Shown piece after piece: positions 32,852 to 41,451 of a DNA stretch of 48,738 bases (the stretch's first letter is position 1; every line of letters starts with the position of its first letter). The DNA comes from a virus, in the IMG/VR virus record IMGVR_UViG_3300046652_000002, positions 1-48,738 of that record; one strand, given 5' to 3'. The notes below the pieces were generated by a model. It was given only the letters and a program-made list of their open reading frames with translations. It was not told the DNA's origin and searched no databases. Both the position numbers and the translations under genes were made by a program.

Positions 32852-35097
32852 CACTTCTTCTCCAGTTTCTCAACATAGAATTCGGCAGTCCAGAAACGAC
32901 GCGAAACAGTTTTACCACGATTCTCTTTGTCCCACGCTATCTCGCCTCCCTCAACAAGATCATCAATGAACTTGTTTCGATTTTCACGACGCATTTCTTG
33001 AGTCGCCTTCGTTATCTCACATTGGAGAACTCCCTTAGCACCAGACTTCGCAATTACTTTTAGTATCTTGCGTTTATCTGAGTCGGTAGTTCCAGTTACG
33101 ATTTCGGGGGCTATCGTGATACTAAAGTCCATAAGAAGATAACGAATGAGCCTACAGCTATAATCAGCAATTGATGCAGAAATGCACGGTTGCTCGAACT
33201 GTTCGCCGCAAGCAATAATGAGCGAGATACGCCTTGCATTCTCTTCCCCCTTCGCCCACAAACATGACAGCATTTGGTGTTTCTGACCATATTCAATTGC
33301 CTCATTGTCGAATTCAATAAAGATTCGTTCGGCTTCTGGTGTTGTTGGAACTACTATCTGAGTTGGTGGTTGCTGCTGATACCCTGGACCTATGAACGTG
33401 CAGATATTAGGAGTTCCACTATTTGCGATCTGTCTAGTTGCCCACCGCTTGATGGAATCCGATAGTTCTTGGGGAACTGGCACTTCCACTCTACCGCGAC
33501 ATTTGGGTGAAACATTGGGGGAATGGAAAACGAGACACCTACTGAGCCATCCGTCTTGCAGTTCAATCGGAGAGATTCCTGAAGTGAATCTTTCCATTGT
33601 TGAAGTTCCGTATATACAGCAGCAGGGATGGCTAATGATTCGTTGTCGTTGCTGTTCGGCATATTCTTTTCCTAAGTAAATGTTTCCTGCTGCTGAATAC
33701 AACTTCATTAGCAAGGAAACAACCTGTGCGTGATGTTGGCTAATGCCTGATTTGATATGAGCAAGCAAGTGACCAATCTCGTCCCACATGAACAGTGTCG
33801 ATGGCTCACGATAGACCCTATCTTCGATAGCAGAATCAGATGCAATGTCGTCGCCACCAAGCAATGTTGAGCATCCTGAAGATGCTGCAAGGCGACGAAT
33901 CTGATTCATAGCGTGTGCCTTACCGGCAGATGACGGAGCTACACCCATGCAATACAGGTTCGTCCTGCTCCCAAGAGTATCCTTTACCTTCCGTCCAAAT
34001 AAGGCACCAAGAAACGAGAGGGAACACGCCAAAGATAAGAACGGTTGTTCCTTGATTGCTGTTCTGTTGATCCATGAACAAATATCTCCAAGTAGACCTG
34101 TTGGCTTAATCAAAAAGGCATATTCCGAATCTGAAGAAACCTGCACTACTTTCTTAGGTTCGTCTTTTGGTCGTGTAAGGATAGAAGAAACATCAATGCT
34201 ACAACCACTTCCAACATCAGAATTATACGCCCCATCATACAATAACCATCCTTCTGGATTTTGTGGCGTAAGTTTTCTTGCTTCCGAAATCTTACGCTCA
34301 AAATCCTTCTTGTCCTTCGGTGTGCTTAAGTCCCACGGTGGCACACAACGAGGATTGTATTCTCTCTCAAGAAGAGAATACGCATCAGAATCAGACAGAA
34401 GGAATCCGTGAATCAGTGCTGCCGCTGCCCAAAGCAATTTGTTGTGTCCACAGTTACCTTGGATTGCCGGGTCGCAGGTCTCCAAATAACGGCTGGCACG
34501 CAACAGCACATCTGAAGTAGACGCATCCGATTTCGACGCAATAATTGTTTTTGGGGGCGTTACGACATTGGATACTGTCCAAGGTGAACGGCTGGATGGT
34601 CTCAGGAACTCTGGAAACTCCGCTGCTTGAATCTCCCAGGGTGCATTCCTTACTGTCCATTGGTACGTACCTCCATTTGGATGCGTAGAAGGGGGCAAGA
34701 CAATGTAATATCCGTTTCCCCGTACATCAATGCCAGGTCTAAAGCTATTTCGGTTAGCTGGTGCAATAATTGATTTGTATAAGAAGTGCGATCCTCTACG
34801 GGGGGTATCCTGCCGTATTGTCCTTGGCAACTCTGGAAATTCTCTGAGAGAGTCGAAACCATTTATTCCATCCTTTACATCAATATCAACTGCATACAGA
34901 CCTGTTTGCTCACCACACGCAAGACCAATGTTTGCTATAGGCCACTTCGACCACCACTCGCGGATTGTTTCGGAATCAGTAGTTGCATCTTTACAACCGT
35001 GAGGTGTGATCGGAGTTTTCTGTCCTGGTGCAAGTGGGAAAATATACCATCCCAAACTCGCGTAGTATAGGGCGGCTTCTAGTCTTGGATTAGACAT
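32851..35097 (-). CDS. Primase-polymerase with C-terminal ATPase/helicase domain (748 aa)
   Basis: Residues about 8-165 are a PrimPol domain: W17-F20 opening, VDIDVKDG with D71 and D73, RGSHFLYK (H104) and GIDVRGNGYYIVLPPS. A linker (about 180-310) leads to a DUF3987/RepA-like ATPase with the Walker A GVAPSSAGK near 383-391 and Walker B LFMWDE near 433. The C-terminal winged-helix-like end is basic. It primes and unwinds, so this phage needs neither DnaG-type primase nor a separate replicative helicase. The Walker A has S-S-A before GK, unlike classic G-x-x-x-x-GK[ST], because Ala follows the Lys. Confidence 0.8.
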   Translation of the reverse strand: MSNPRLEAALYYASLGWYIFPLAPGQKTPITPHGCKDATTDSETIREWWSKWPIANIGLACGEQTGLYAVDIDVKDGINGFDSLREFPELPRTIRQDTPRRGSHFLYKSIIAPANRNSFRPGIDVRGNGYYIVLPPSTHPNGGTYQWTVRNAPWEIQAAEFPEFLRPSSRSPWTVSNVVTPPKTIIASKSDASTSDVLLRASRYLETCDPAIQGNCGHNKLLWAAAALIHGFLLSDSDAYSLLEREYNPRCVPPWDLSTPKDKKDFERKISEARKLTPQNPEGWLLYDGAYNSDVGSGCSIDVSSILTRPKDEPKKVVQVSSDSEYAFLIKPTGLLGDICSWINRTAIKEQPFLSLACSLSFLGALFGRKVKDTLGSRTNLYCMGVAPSSAGKAHAMNQIRRLAASSGCSTLLGGDDIASDSAIEDRVYREPSTLFMWDEIGHLLAHIKSGISQHHAQVVSLLMKLYSAAGNIYLGKEYAEQQRQRIISHPCCCIYGTSTMERFTSGISPIELQDGWLSRCLVFHSPNVSPKCRGRVEVPVPQELSDSIKRWATRQIANSGTPNICTFIGPGYQQQPPTQIVVPTTPEAERIFIEFDNEAIEYGQKHQMLSCLWAKGEENARRISLIIACGEQFEQPCISASIADYSCRLIRYLLMDFSITIAPEIVTGTTDSDKRKILKVIAKSGAKGVLQCEITKATQEMRRENRNKFIDDLVEGGEIAWDKENRGKTVSRRFWTAEFYVEKLEKK

Positions 35098-35098
35098 T

Positions 35099-36829
35099 CT
35101 ATTGAATCAGTTCGTCTTTTGCTAATGCACCAGGACTATTGTATTCAATGATATCTTCTTGTGTTGGTTTGTTGTAGTCAACTACCTCAAACCATTTACC
35201 CTTCCTGACGACAGTTATAGTCTTAATGGCGTCAAGTAGCTTCTCTGATACAAACAGATCACTAAGGGCTTCGCTTACTGTTGTTATGTGGCCTCTCGGA
35301 ACTGAAATGAAACGACGCCACCACTGCTGAGCCAGTACCCCAGCTGGTCCGGGGTGATCCAAGGTGATCCAGTGGCGTAGCATACGCAGTCCGCTTCTGA
35401 ATTGAACGCGAACGCTATCAGGGCTTCCGGGTTTCTTGTGTCTTGAAACATAAATCGAATCGACTTTCAGAATCTCCGGTTCGTTTGAAAGAATTGATTT
35501 GGTTGATGCAGTCTTTCCGTGCATCCTCTTGTTGCGCTCTACTTCCTCGATCTTGTCTCGCTCTTGCTTTGGAAGAATCCATCCGCAATGTGGGCACGAT
35601 TTCAAAGCACGGGAAAATGTCTCGCGGCATTCTTGGCAGACTGCTAATACAGTGACTTCACCACCAAGTAAATCAATTGGGCCATGTTCATCAATACAAT
35701 TAGCAAAATCCAATACAAGGCAATCAGCCTTCCCTCCACAGATTCTAAGCCCTCTACCAACCATTTGGCTGAACAAGCCAGCAGACAAAGTAGGACGAAG
35801 AAGAACAATACAATCAATACCGGGAGCATCGAAACCCTCCGTTAAGACGTTGACATTGCAAATTGCCGGAATGATTCCGCTACTGAAATCTCTGAGTATC
35901 TTATCTCGGTCAAGATGATGTGTCTTGCTTGTTATCGTTGGTGCGTAGATACCAAAGCTGTTAAGGGCACGAGAGACTTTTGTGCAGTGGTCAATATCGA
36001 CGCAGTAGAAGACGATTGATCTTCGTCTCTCTCCATGAATAATACGAACAGCCTCGGAGACTGCATCGTACACAAGACTTTCCTGATTTGTTGCCTCTGC
36101 AAGGGACTTAGTAATGTAATCTCCGTTTGAATATCTTTTAACGTCTTTGGTGTCTGGTACTGCAATTCCCACCTTGGAGCGTAGTTTTGATAAGTATCCA
36201 TCGTTAATTAAATCCGTGATGTGTGCTTCGTAAACTAGGTGCGTGAGAATATGATCTTTGTGACATAGCTGACCGCCCGCCATGCGGAACGGAGTAGCAG
36301 TCCAACCAACGATACGCAAGTCAGAGTTAAAGCGACGGCAGCCAGAAAGGAAAGTCCTATACTTGCCTTCACCTGAGAACGGAATCCTGTGTGCTTCATC
36401 CACGAAAATGAAATCGAATGGCTCAAAGTCTCCGCTTCTTTTGTAAATTGAGTCGATTGATGCAAATAGGATTGGAGATTCATAATCTTTCTTTCCCAAT
36501 CCTGCGGAGAAGATACCGGCTCCCATAGCATTTCTTGCAAACAGTGTTCCAACTCCATGCGGTATATTTCTTTCTGAGCCTTCATAGCATTCTGAGTACG
36601 CTGCTGTAAACTTATCATGGTTTTGTTGAACCAGTTCCTTTCTGTGTGCAAGGATGCACCCTCGAATTCCAGGAGTCTCTTCTTGCCACTTCTGGATTAA
36701 CATAGCCATTGTCGGAGACTTACCTGAACCAGTTGGCATACTTACACAAGGGTTCCCTTCCCTTGTGCAGATGAATTGATGGATAGCGTCCATCGCTTCC
36801 TGTTGGTATGGTCTGGCTGTAAACCCCAT
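35099..36829 (-). CDS. SF2 DNA/RNA helicase (DEAH box) with zinc ribbon (576 aa)
   Basis: Motif I PTGSGKS at 32-38, motif II VDEAH at 143-147, motif III GWTATPFR and the C-terminal motifs GFDAPGID and QMVGRGLR define a superfamily 2 helicase. A CxxC...CxxC zinc ribbon lies at about 395-420, and a C-terminal dsDNA or RNA-contact domain follows. It resembles phage helicases of the RecQ/UvsW type, which reverse or move branches. ATG overlaps the stop of the zinc-finger gene. It is complete with no truncation. Confidence 0.88.
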   Translation of the reverse strand: MGFTARPYQQEAMDAIHQFICTREGNPCVSMPTGSGKSPTMAMLIQKWQEETPGIRGCILAHRKELVQQNHDKFTAAYSECYEGSERNIPHGVGTLFARNAMGAGIFSAGLGKKDYESPILFASIDSIYKRSGDFEPFDFIFVDEAHRIPFSGEGKYRTFLSGCRRFNSDLRIVGWTATPFRMAGGQLCHKDHILTHLVYEAHITDLINDGYLSKLRSKVGIAVPDTKDVKRYSNGDYITKSLAEATNQESLVYDAVSEAVRIIHGERRRSIVFYCVDIDHCTKVSRALNSFGIYAPTITSKTHHLDRDKILRDFSSGIIPAICNVNVLTEGFDAPGIDCIVLLRPTLSAGLFSQMVGRGLRICGGKADCLVLDFANCIDEHGPIDLLGGEVTVLAVCQECRETFSRALKSCPHCGWILPKQERDKIEEVERNKRMHGKTASTKSILSNEPEILKVDSIYVSRHKKPGSPDSVRVQFRSGLRMLRHWITLDHPGPAGVLAQQWWRRFISVPRGHITTVSEALSDLFVSEKLLDAIKTITVVRKGKWFEVVDYNKPTQEDIIEYNSPGALAKDELIQ

Positions 36830-37086
36830 TACATCGGCAATCCCAATTTAGCTTTCTTACTCAGTGATTCAAGTCTGTCTGCTCTCTTCGGGTCAACCTT
36901 GCGAATGGATTCAAAGAGTGTGCCGTTGCGAATCTTCTTCTTGAGAGCATACTCCACATTCTGTTTATGTTTGCACTTAGTACAAAAACCATAGGGACGA
37001 GGTTTCTGTCCTTTTCTTCTGTAACGAAAAGAGAAGTCGCTTAATGGCTTCTCTTTTCCGCATTTTGTGCAGACTTTCGTTTTCAT
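36829..37086 (-). CDS. Small zinc-finger protein (85 aa)
   Basis: C6-x-x-C9 and C35-x-x-C38 form a zinc finger (VCTKCGKEKPLSDFSF and FCTKCKH). It resembles the N-terminal finger of the endonuclease VII at 5800-6411 (LCSKCGVEQPIENFSV) but has no HNH part. The rest is basic and helical. The ATG at 37086 is preferred because it overlaps the stop of the upstream gene; an in-frame GTG/ATG extension to 37131 lies in that gene. It could be a trimmed endonuclease VII-like relic or a DNA-binding partner. Confidence 0.68.
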   Translation of the reverse strand: MKTKVCTKCGKEKPLSDFSFRYRRKGQKPRPYGFCTKCKHKQNVEYALKKKIRNGTLFESIRKVDPKRADRLESLSKKAKLGLPM

Positions 37087-38381
37087 TACGACACGCCCTC
37101 GCGGATTTCGGCACGCTTTCCATCTTCCCACATGATTGCGATTCGGTCGTGAGGAAACTCGGCTGCTGCATACTCAAAAGACTGACAGTGATTCAACACT
37201 TCCAACTTCGCCATATCCTCACCATAAATCTCTTTCCATTTCGCAATCAGTTGATCGGCTGGACCTGTCCAGATTGTACGAGAGTCGGATTCGGGATACT
37301 TGGATAGCAAGTCAGGTCCATAGTCAACGATGGTAACACCGAACTCTTCTTTAACTTCTCCAACAAGATTGTTAGTTAATCCATTAACTGGAAGCTTCAT
37401 AAGTTCTTTTGTTGAGAAACCACCCTTGCCAGTTCTGAATGATACATCTTCAAAAACGAAATCAATCCAGTCTTCTCCGCATTCCGATGGAACGAAATCA
37501 TGCATGATCCCAGGAAGAATCAAATGATCGTCACATGCTTTCCGCTGGTCTTCAATCGAGAGTCCACGCTTATGCTTCTCACATTGCCAGCAAGCATGAC
37601 CGTCCATAGTAGGAGTAGCATGGCAACACTGACGGCAGTTGATTGATACTATCGTAAGTGTCGGGTCTTCACTTCCTCCACCCCAACACAATTTGTGTGC
37701 TGCACACCAAGAGCAAATATAGTAGTCTTCTCTTGTCGAAACTCGTTCAGGAGGAGTGTTTGAAGTGATGATGAACTCAGCATCGCAGATAAGTTTCTTA
37801 CAGAAAGACTTATCGTATCGAACACGCTCGGAATATAAAGAGTCGTCGTCTTTGTTTTTGGCAAGATACAATGCACGAGTAATTCCCGATAAGTGCATAT
37901 ACATCTGCATTTGAACGTAATGTTGAGGCTTTGCTTTCTGTACGCCTTCTTTCTTCAGCTTGTTGAAAGACTTGTTGTTGTGAGTCTTGAATTCGAGAAC
38001 GTGCCAAGTCTTCGGTGCTTCAGGAATCCCCAGGGAACAGCCGTCCATGTGGCCTGATAGGTGCCCACCTATCGCAGACACGGCAAATTGATTGCCACTC
38101 TCGTCGGCCTCGTGGACGGTGCAGCCGATAGCCCGCAAATCATTTACAAATCGTGCTTCCTCGTGATTTCCTGTGTCGAATAGTCGGTACGTCCTGCCAT
38201 CTATCGACTCTTTGACACAACCGCGAAACTTGTACCACAGGTATCTAGGACAATCGTGCCCCAACTCTGAACACCCCAAGTAACCTCGGTCTGGCTCGGA
38301 ATCCCCTCGTTGCTTGTATTGTGCATAGATAGCCTGTACTGTCTGTGAGTCAGTCGGAACGTGTTCGAGTATATCGCTCAT
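37086..38381 (-). CDS. Cas4/RecB-like PD-(D/E)XK nuclease (431 aa)
   Basis: An N-terminal Cys-bearing CSELGHDCPRYLWY, then the nuclease core: GGHLSGHMDG (Asp), HVLEFKTHN (E-x-K) and QHYVQMQMYM (Q...Y). Further Cys (ICSWCAAHKLC, INCRQCCHA, CWQCEKHK) are fit for an iron-sulfur cluster and an additional zinc ribbon. Such enzymes act as 5'-3' exonucleases that make single strands for annealing. Co-location with Sak4, DUF669 and RusA supports recombination. The C-terminal 130 residues are an unrecognised additional domain. Confidence 0.78.
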   Translation of the reverse strand: MSDILEHVPTDSQTVQAIYAQYKQRGDSEPDRGYLGCSELGHDCPRYLWYKFRGCVKESIDGRTYRLFDTGNHEEARFVNDLRAIGCTVHEADESGNQFAVSAIGGHLSGHMDGCSLGIPEAPKTWHVLEFKTHNNKSFNKLKKEGVQKAKPQHYVQMQMYMHLSGITRALYLAKNKDDDSLYSERVRYDKSFCKKLICDAEFIITSNTPPERVSTREDYYICSWCAAHKLCWGGGSEDPTLTIVSINCRQCCHATPTMDGHACWQCEKHKRGLSIEDQRKACDDHLILPGIMHDFVPSECGEDWIDFVFEDVSFRTGKGGFSTKELMKLPVNGLTNNLVGEVKEEFGVTIVDYGPDLLSKYPESDSRTIWTGPADQLIAKWKEIYGEDMAKLEVLNHCQSFEYAAAEFPHDRIAIMWEDGKRAEIREGVS

Positions 38382-38779
38382 TTAGGTTCCTTTACTGAGA
38401 CAGAAACTTTCTTGGGTGTAACTGTAACGAAAGAGGAAATGAGATTGAAAGCATCCTCGTCATTCTCTCGATACCATTCATATCCCTTTTCGTCAAGTTC
38501 ACGAGTGGTCTTTACTTTCACTGGTGCCGGTCGGTCAAGTGGTCTCATTGCTGCTTCGATCATGTCACAAGCTGCTTTGTAGTTGAATCCACGTTCAACT
38601 GTGACCTTGCTGCCGTCAGGAAGCGTAACTGTCTTCTGGCCCTTTTCGGGTCCAGGAACGAGGACTGCAATCTTCTCTTCAATCTCTATACGCTTCGACT
38701 TGTCCTTCTCTTCAGCTTTCTTTGCGTGAATAAGCTGACGACATAGACAGGCGAGAGTGTCAAGTTCTTGAGGTTCCAT
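38378..38779 (-). CDS. DUF7173-like phage protein (133 aa)
   Basis: The N-terminal helix (EPQELDTLACLCRQLIHAKKAEEKDKSKRIEIEEKIAVLV) followed by GQKTVTLPDGSKVTVERGFNYKA resembles a small phage family I associate with recombination cassettes (DUF7173-like), where a basic beta hairpin follows a helical start. Function unknown. The ATG at 38779 is chosen because TGGAG precedes it by seven bases; an upstream in-frame start lies inside the leader hairpin. The leader has a 22-bp hairpin and the 11-mer CACCCCTGGAG shared with another gene. Confidence 0.62.
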   Translation of the reverse strand: MEPQELDTLACLCRQLIHAKKAEEKDKSKRIEIEEKIAVLVPGPEKGQKTVTLPDGSKVTVERGFNYKAACDMIEAAMRPLDRPAPVKVKTTRELDEKGYEWYRENDEDAFNLISSFVTVTPKKVSVSVKEPK

Positions 38780-38785
38780 GATTAA

Positions 38786-38876
38786 CTCCAGGGGTGCAAG
38801 CGGGTGAATCATTAAAGTGCGAAGGCTTTACATCCATACGCAACTTGCTAGCAAAATGACTCACCCGCTCGCATCC
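38786..38876 (-). promoter_or_regulatory. Leader hairpin with CACCCCTGGAG element
   Basis: The arms 38792-38813 and 38855-38876 are complementary at 19 of 22 positions with a 41-base loop containing the palindrome TTGCTAGCAA. In the leftward mRNA the hairpin ends just before the ribosome site. The sequence CTCCAGGGGTG (38786-38796; CACCCCTGGAG in mRNA) recurs only in front of the gene starting at 41662, which also has a hairpin. This suggests a shared translational control element. Confidence 0.6.
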
Positions 38877-38948
38877 ATGCTAGCGATTGACCTTATAGCT
38901 TTCCGCTACGCATATCCGATTATGCGGGGAATATTCAGGCCAGTGATT

Positions 38949-39464
38949 CTATCGAGCCCAAGGCGGCTTGCCAGCGGCGGCAGTCGGTGCCGGTTGGGTT
39001 TGCTGCTGAGTCTGCGGCTGCGTAGTAGGTGTGTACGGTGGTGCTGTCTGTGCAGGACCGCATTGATTTCCACCGCACACACTGTACGTGCGAACGCTGT
39101 TATTTTCTCCGTCAACCTTGACGTGAGCAATACACACCTTGTTAAGAAGTTGGCTGGTATCTGAAACAGAAGCCAACCCTACCGCAAGACCGAGAGCGGC
39201 AAGGGAACGCAATCCGATTTCGACGCATTGCTGGGAAGGATTTTGAATGTTAATCCTATCCCAAACCTTTCGGTTCTTCGCAGGTCCATCAAGGATGGAA
39301 AGTTGCAGTTCAATGTAATGTCCGTCGCCCTTCTTGGTTTGCTTCACTTCGGCCTTCTCGATCACAACAGGATACTTTCCTGGAGGAACGGCGGCGAAGT
39401 CCTCGGCAGGCGGAACGGAACCAGTGTCGAAACCATTACCGAAAATCTGTTGCAGATCACTCAT
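38949..39464 (-). CDS. DUF669-type ssDNA-binding-like protein (171 aa)
   Basis: PPGKYPVVIEKAEVKQTKKGDGHYIELQLSILDG-type pattern, then KVWDRINIQNPSQQCVEIG and a helix, define DUF669, the family often replacing SSB next to Sak-type proteins in phages. The C-terminus is a Gln/Pro/Thr-rich disordered tail ending PPWAR. It binds ssDNA or supports annealing. It lies two genes from the nuclease and directly after Sak4. AGAGAGG is the ribosome site. Confidence 0.8.
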   Translation of the reverse strand: MSDLQQIFGNGFDTGSVPPAEDFAAVPPGKYPVVIEKAEVKQTKKGDGHYIELQLSILDGPAKNRKVWDRINIQNPSQQCVEIGLRSLAALGLAVGLASVSDTSQLLNKVCIAHVKVDGENNSVRTYSVCGGNQCGPAQTAPPYTPTTQPQTQQQTQPAPTAAAGKPPWAR

Positions 39465-39477
39465 TGAAACCTCTCTT

Positions 39478-40260
39478 CTATTGTTGAGAAACTTTCGTTA
39501 CTGCGTCCATGAAACTTCCCCAGTTAAGCGGCAACTCTGCCGGTAACTGACCAAACACTCCACGCCCACCGCTTGGATAGGCTGGGTTCTTCCTTGTATA
39601 AAGGAAACGCTGACCACCGCTAATGTCGATAGCCTTCCCTTTCTCTTTTCCGAAGCCGATATCCTCTTTGCGAACGACTATCTTGGTGTTGCAGAAGAGG
39701 ATTACATCGGCCCAACGATACAAAAGCGAAGATGCCTTCTCGTTAATGTCCCATTGCCATGAGTCATAAGATGCACCATCCGGCGAGTCGCAACGCTTTA
39801 CCTTAACGTGACCGATAAGGATAGAAGCCATATTGCGATCATTCCTAAGTGCATCAAGTGCCTCAGTAAGTTTACGCCAAACATTGACTGCTTCAGTGTA
39901 TCCTTTTGCATACCCTCCACCTACCTTTTCGATAGAGTCAACTTGACCATTACGTTGGCAAACATCGGCAAACACCAATGCTTCCAACGCAGAAACAGAA
40001 TCAATGCACACTGTTGAGTATCCATGCTCACCAGAGTACAGAGAGTACAGACATTGCATTGCATCAGATAGGCTCATGCAAGTCGGGAACTGAGCAACCG
40101 GAATAGAGTCGATACCCTCTTCTCCCTTAACAGGAATAAAAATCGGAGAATCCGATTGAGAAGCGAATGTACTCTTCCCGATTTTTTCAGTCCCCAGCAA
40201 GATGATTCTCGGGGCACGCAATCTCTTCTCAGAAGAGATTGACGAAAGATCAAAAGCCAT
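39478..40260 (-). CDS. Sak4-like RecA-fold ATPase (260 aa)
   Basis: A single RecA-like AAA_24 domain. Walker A GTEKIGKST is at 23-31 followed by ...FIPVKGEEG, Walker B-like STVCIDSVSAL and a later NEKASSLLYRWADVILFC segment. Sak4 proteins stimulate single-strand annealing with SSB. It lies immediately upstream of the DUF669 gene (13 bases), a combination known from other phages, so the two probably act together. Confidence 0.82.
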   Translation of the reverse strand: MAFDLSSISSEKRLRAPRIILLGTEKIGKSTFASQSDSPIFIPVKGEEGIDSIPVAQFPTCMSLSDAMQCLYSLYSGEHGYSTVCIDSVSALEALVFADVCQRNGQVDSIEKVGGGYAKGYTEAVNVWRKLTEALDALRNDRNMASILIGHVKVKRCDSPDGASYDSWQWDINEKASSLLYRWADVILFCNTKIVVRKEDIGFGKEKGKAIDISGGQRFLYTRKNPAYPSGGRGVFGQLPAELPLNWGSFMDAVTKVSQQ

Positions 40261-40267
40261 GATTCAC

Positions 40268-40480
40268 CTATTGGATGATTTCGATTGTGATAACTTCCGT
40301 GTTGTGTTCCGGGTCTGGGTCAGAAGCAATAGAAACTGCCGCATCGTAGATCAGATTCATCAATTCAATTCTTATCTCGTTTGCGTGAATCAATGGATCA
40401 TCAACAAGATGCTCGAACTTCCCAAGGAAGATCGTTTCGTCGCCAAGAGTGGCGTACAGGCCGGGTGATTTTCTCTTCAT
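40268..40480 (-). CDS. Small acidic hypothetical protein (70 aa)
   Basis: The sequence starts MKRKSPGLYATLGDETIFLGKFEHLVDD and is otherwise acidic and helical (ANEIRIELMNLIYDAAVSIASDPDPEHNTEVITIEIIQ-like). No family is recognised. It lies seven bases from the Sak4 gene. Its start codon is only six bases downstream of a -10 box, so the gene may be leaderless; AGGA overlaps the -10 end. Confidence 0.6.
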   Translation of the reverse strand: MKRKSPGLYATLGDETIFLGKFEHLVDDPLIHANEIRIELMNLIYDAAVSIASDPDPEHNTEVITIEIIQ

Positions 40481-40515
40481 AATCCTACCCTACAAAGTGA
40501 GAAAACCTCTGTCAA
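40481..40515 (-). promoter_or_regulatory. Sigma-70 promoter of the recombination genes, predicted leaderless
   Basis: On the leftward strand, TTGACA (40515-40510), a 17-base spacer and TAGGGT (40492-40487) precede an ATG at 40480 by six bases. The -10 box is weaker than the other promoters. It would separate expression of the Sak4/DUF669/nuclease genes from the recombinase gene upstream. Confidence 0.5.
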
Positions 40516-41189
40516 GAGGAAACCTTGGATTTTTCTCTGGCAATGATTCTTCGGACTGTTCGGGCTGACCAAGGCTTTTTGCGACAAGGGAGGTAATACT
40601 TATTCAAGTCACTTGCTATGCAATTTGAAGCATGATGGCAGTTACGCATTATGTAACGGATAGCTTGCTGCTCTTTTACATCTTCCTCAAGTTCGTCTTT
40701 TCCCTTAACTTTTCGGTATCCTATCGGCGGTCGCCCACACCATACACCGTCACGCTTCTTCTTTGCTAGCCCGCTCTTGGTACGCTCTGAGAACTTTTCT
40801 CGCTCGAATTGAGCGAACGACGCCAAGATGTTTTGGAACAACCTTCCTTCCGGCGTGCAGCGAAGCGGAGAGCCATCAGCGAACTCGATTGTGCAACCTT
40901 TCGATTCTACTTCGTGATGTATCGTGAGAGCAACAAGCATGTCCCTTGCGAGTCGGTCGTTCCGGTCAACAACCAAAACCATTCCATTCTCAAGAAGCCC
41001 AAGAGCAACTTGAAGCATCGGCCTATTGACAGTCTTTCCTGATACATTGCGATCAGGGAAATATCCAACAACTTCATATCCACGATTGTCACAATACAAT
41101 CTGCATCTTTCCTCTTGCTTCTCGCAGGAATCGCAATCCCTTGCATTTGGACGCGGCGAAAATCGAGTGTAGATAATAGCCTTAGTCAT
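40512..41189 (-). CDS. Small serine recombinase/resolvase (225 aa)
   Basis: The N-terminal resolvase domain has catalytic Ser11 in YTRFS, the loop DRNDRLARD (75-83) with its arginines, and FEREKFSERTKSGL at 129-141. A C-terminal DNA-binding part with HTH-like WSARTVRRIIARE follows. Length 225 fits small serine resolvases/invertases rather than large integrases. CDSC and other Cys pairs are present near the N-terminus. It could resolve dimers, invert a segment or integrate; no att or res site is evident to me. ATG overlaps the preceding stop by eight bases. Confidence 0.85.
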   Translation of the reverse strand: MTKAIIYTRFSPRPNARDCDSCEKQEERCRLYCDNRGYEVVGYFPDRNVSGKTVNRPMLQVALGLLENGMVLVVDRNDRLARDMLVALTIHHEVESKGCTIEFADGSPLRCTPEGRLFQNILASFAQFEREKFSERTKSGLAKKKRDGVWCGRPPIGYRKVKGKDELEEDVKEQQAIRYIMRNCHHASNCIASDLNKYYLPCRKKPWSARTVRRIIAREKSKVSS

Positions 41190-41451
41190 GAATGAACTTC
41201 CTTATTACTCTGCCATTTCGTTCAAGTCCAACGACATGAGCGGCTGGATAGTCCCTTGCATTATGCGAAACTGGAATAGGGTTACTGTATCCACGCTTGT
41301 AGTGAGGATTCTCTGTTTCCCGTATGACTTCATGCGGATATTTGCTGCCATTTTCAAAGTAGCATGACATACAAGGCATTTGCACCATGCCGCCACAGCA
41401 GGGACACCGAACCATTGGACCGCTAGGCTCAACTATCTTTACTGGATTCAT
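41182..41451 (-). CDS. Small zinc-binding protein upstream of the recombinase (89 aa)
   Basis: CPCCGGMVQMPCMSC near residues 16-30 gives four cysteines of a small zinc ribbon. The rest is charged, with a HVVGLERNGRVIRKFIHD end. It has no catalytic motif. Its reading frame overlaps the recombinase start by eight bases and the preceding gene stop, so it is coupled to both. It may be a recombinase accessory, inferred from proximity. Confidence 0.6.
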   Translation of the reverse strand: MNPVKIVEPSGPMVRCPCCGGMVQMPCMSCYFENGSKYPHEVIRETENPHYKRGYSNPIPVSHNARDYPAAHVVGLERNGRVIRKFIHD

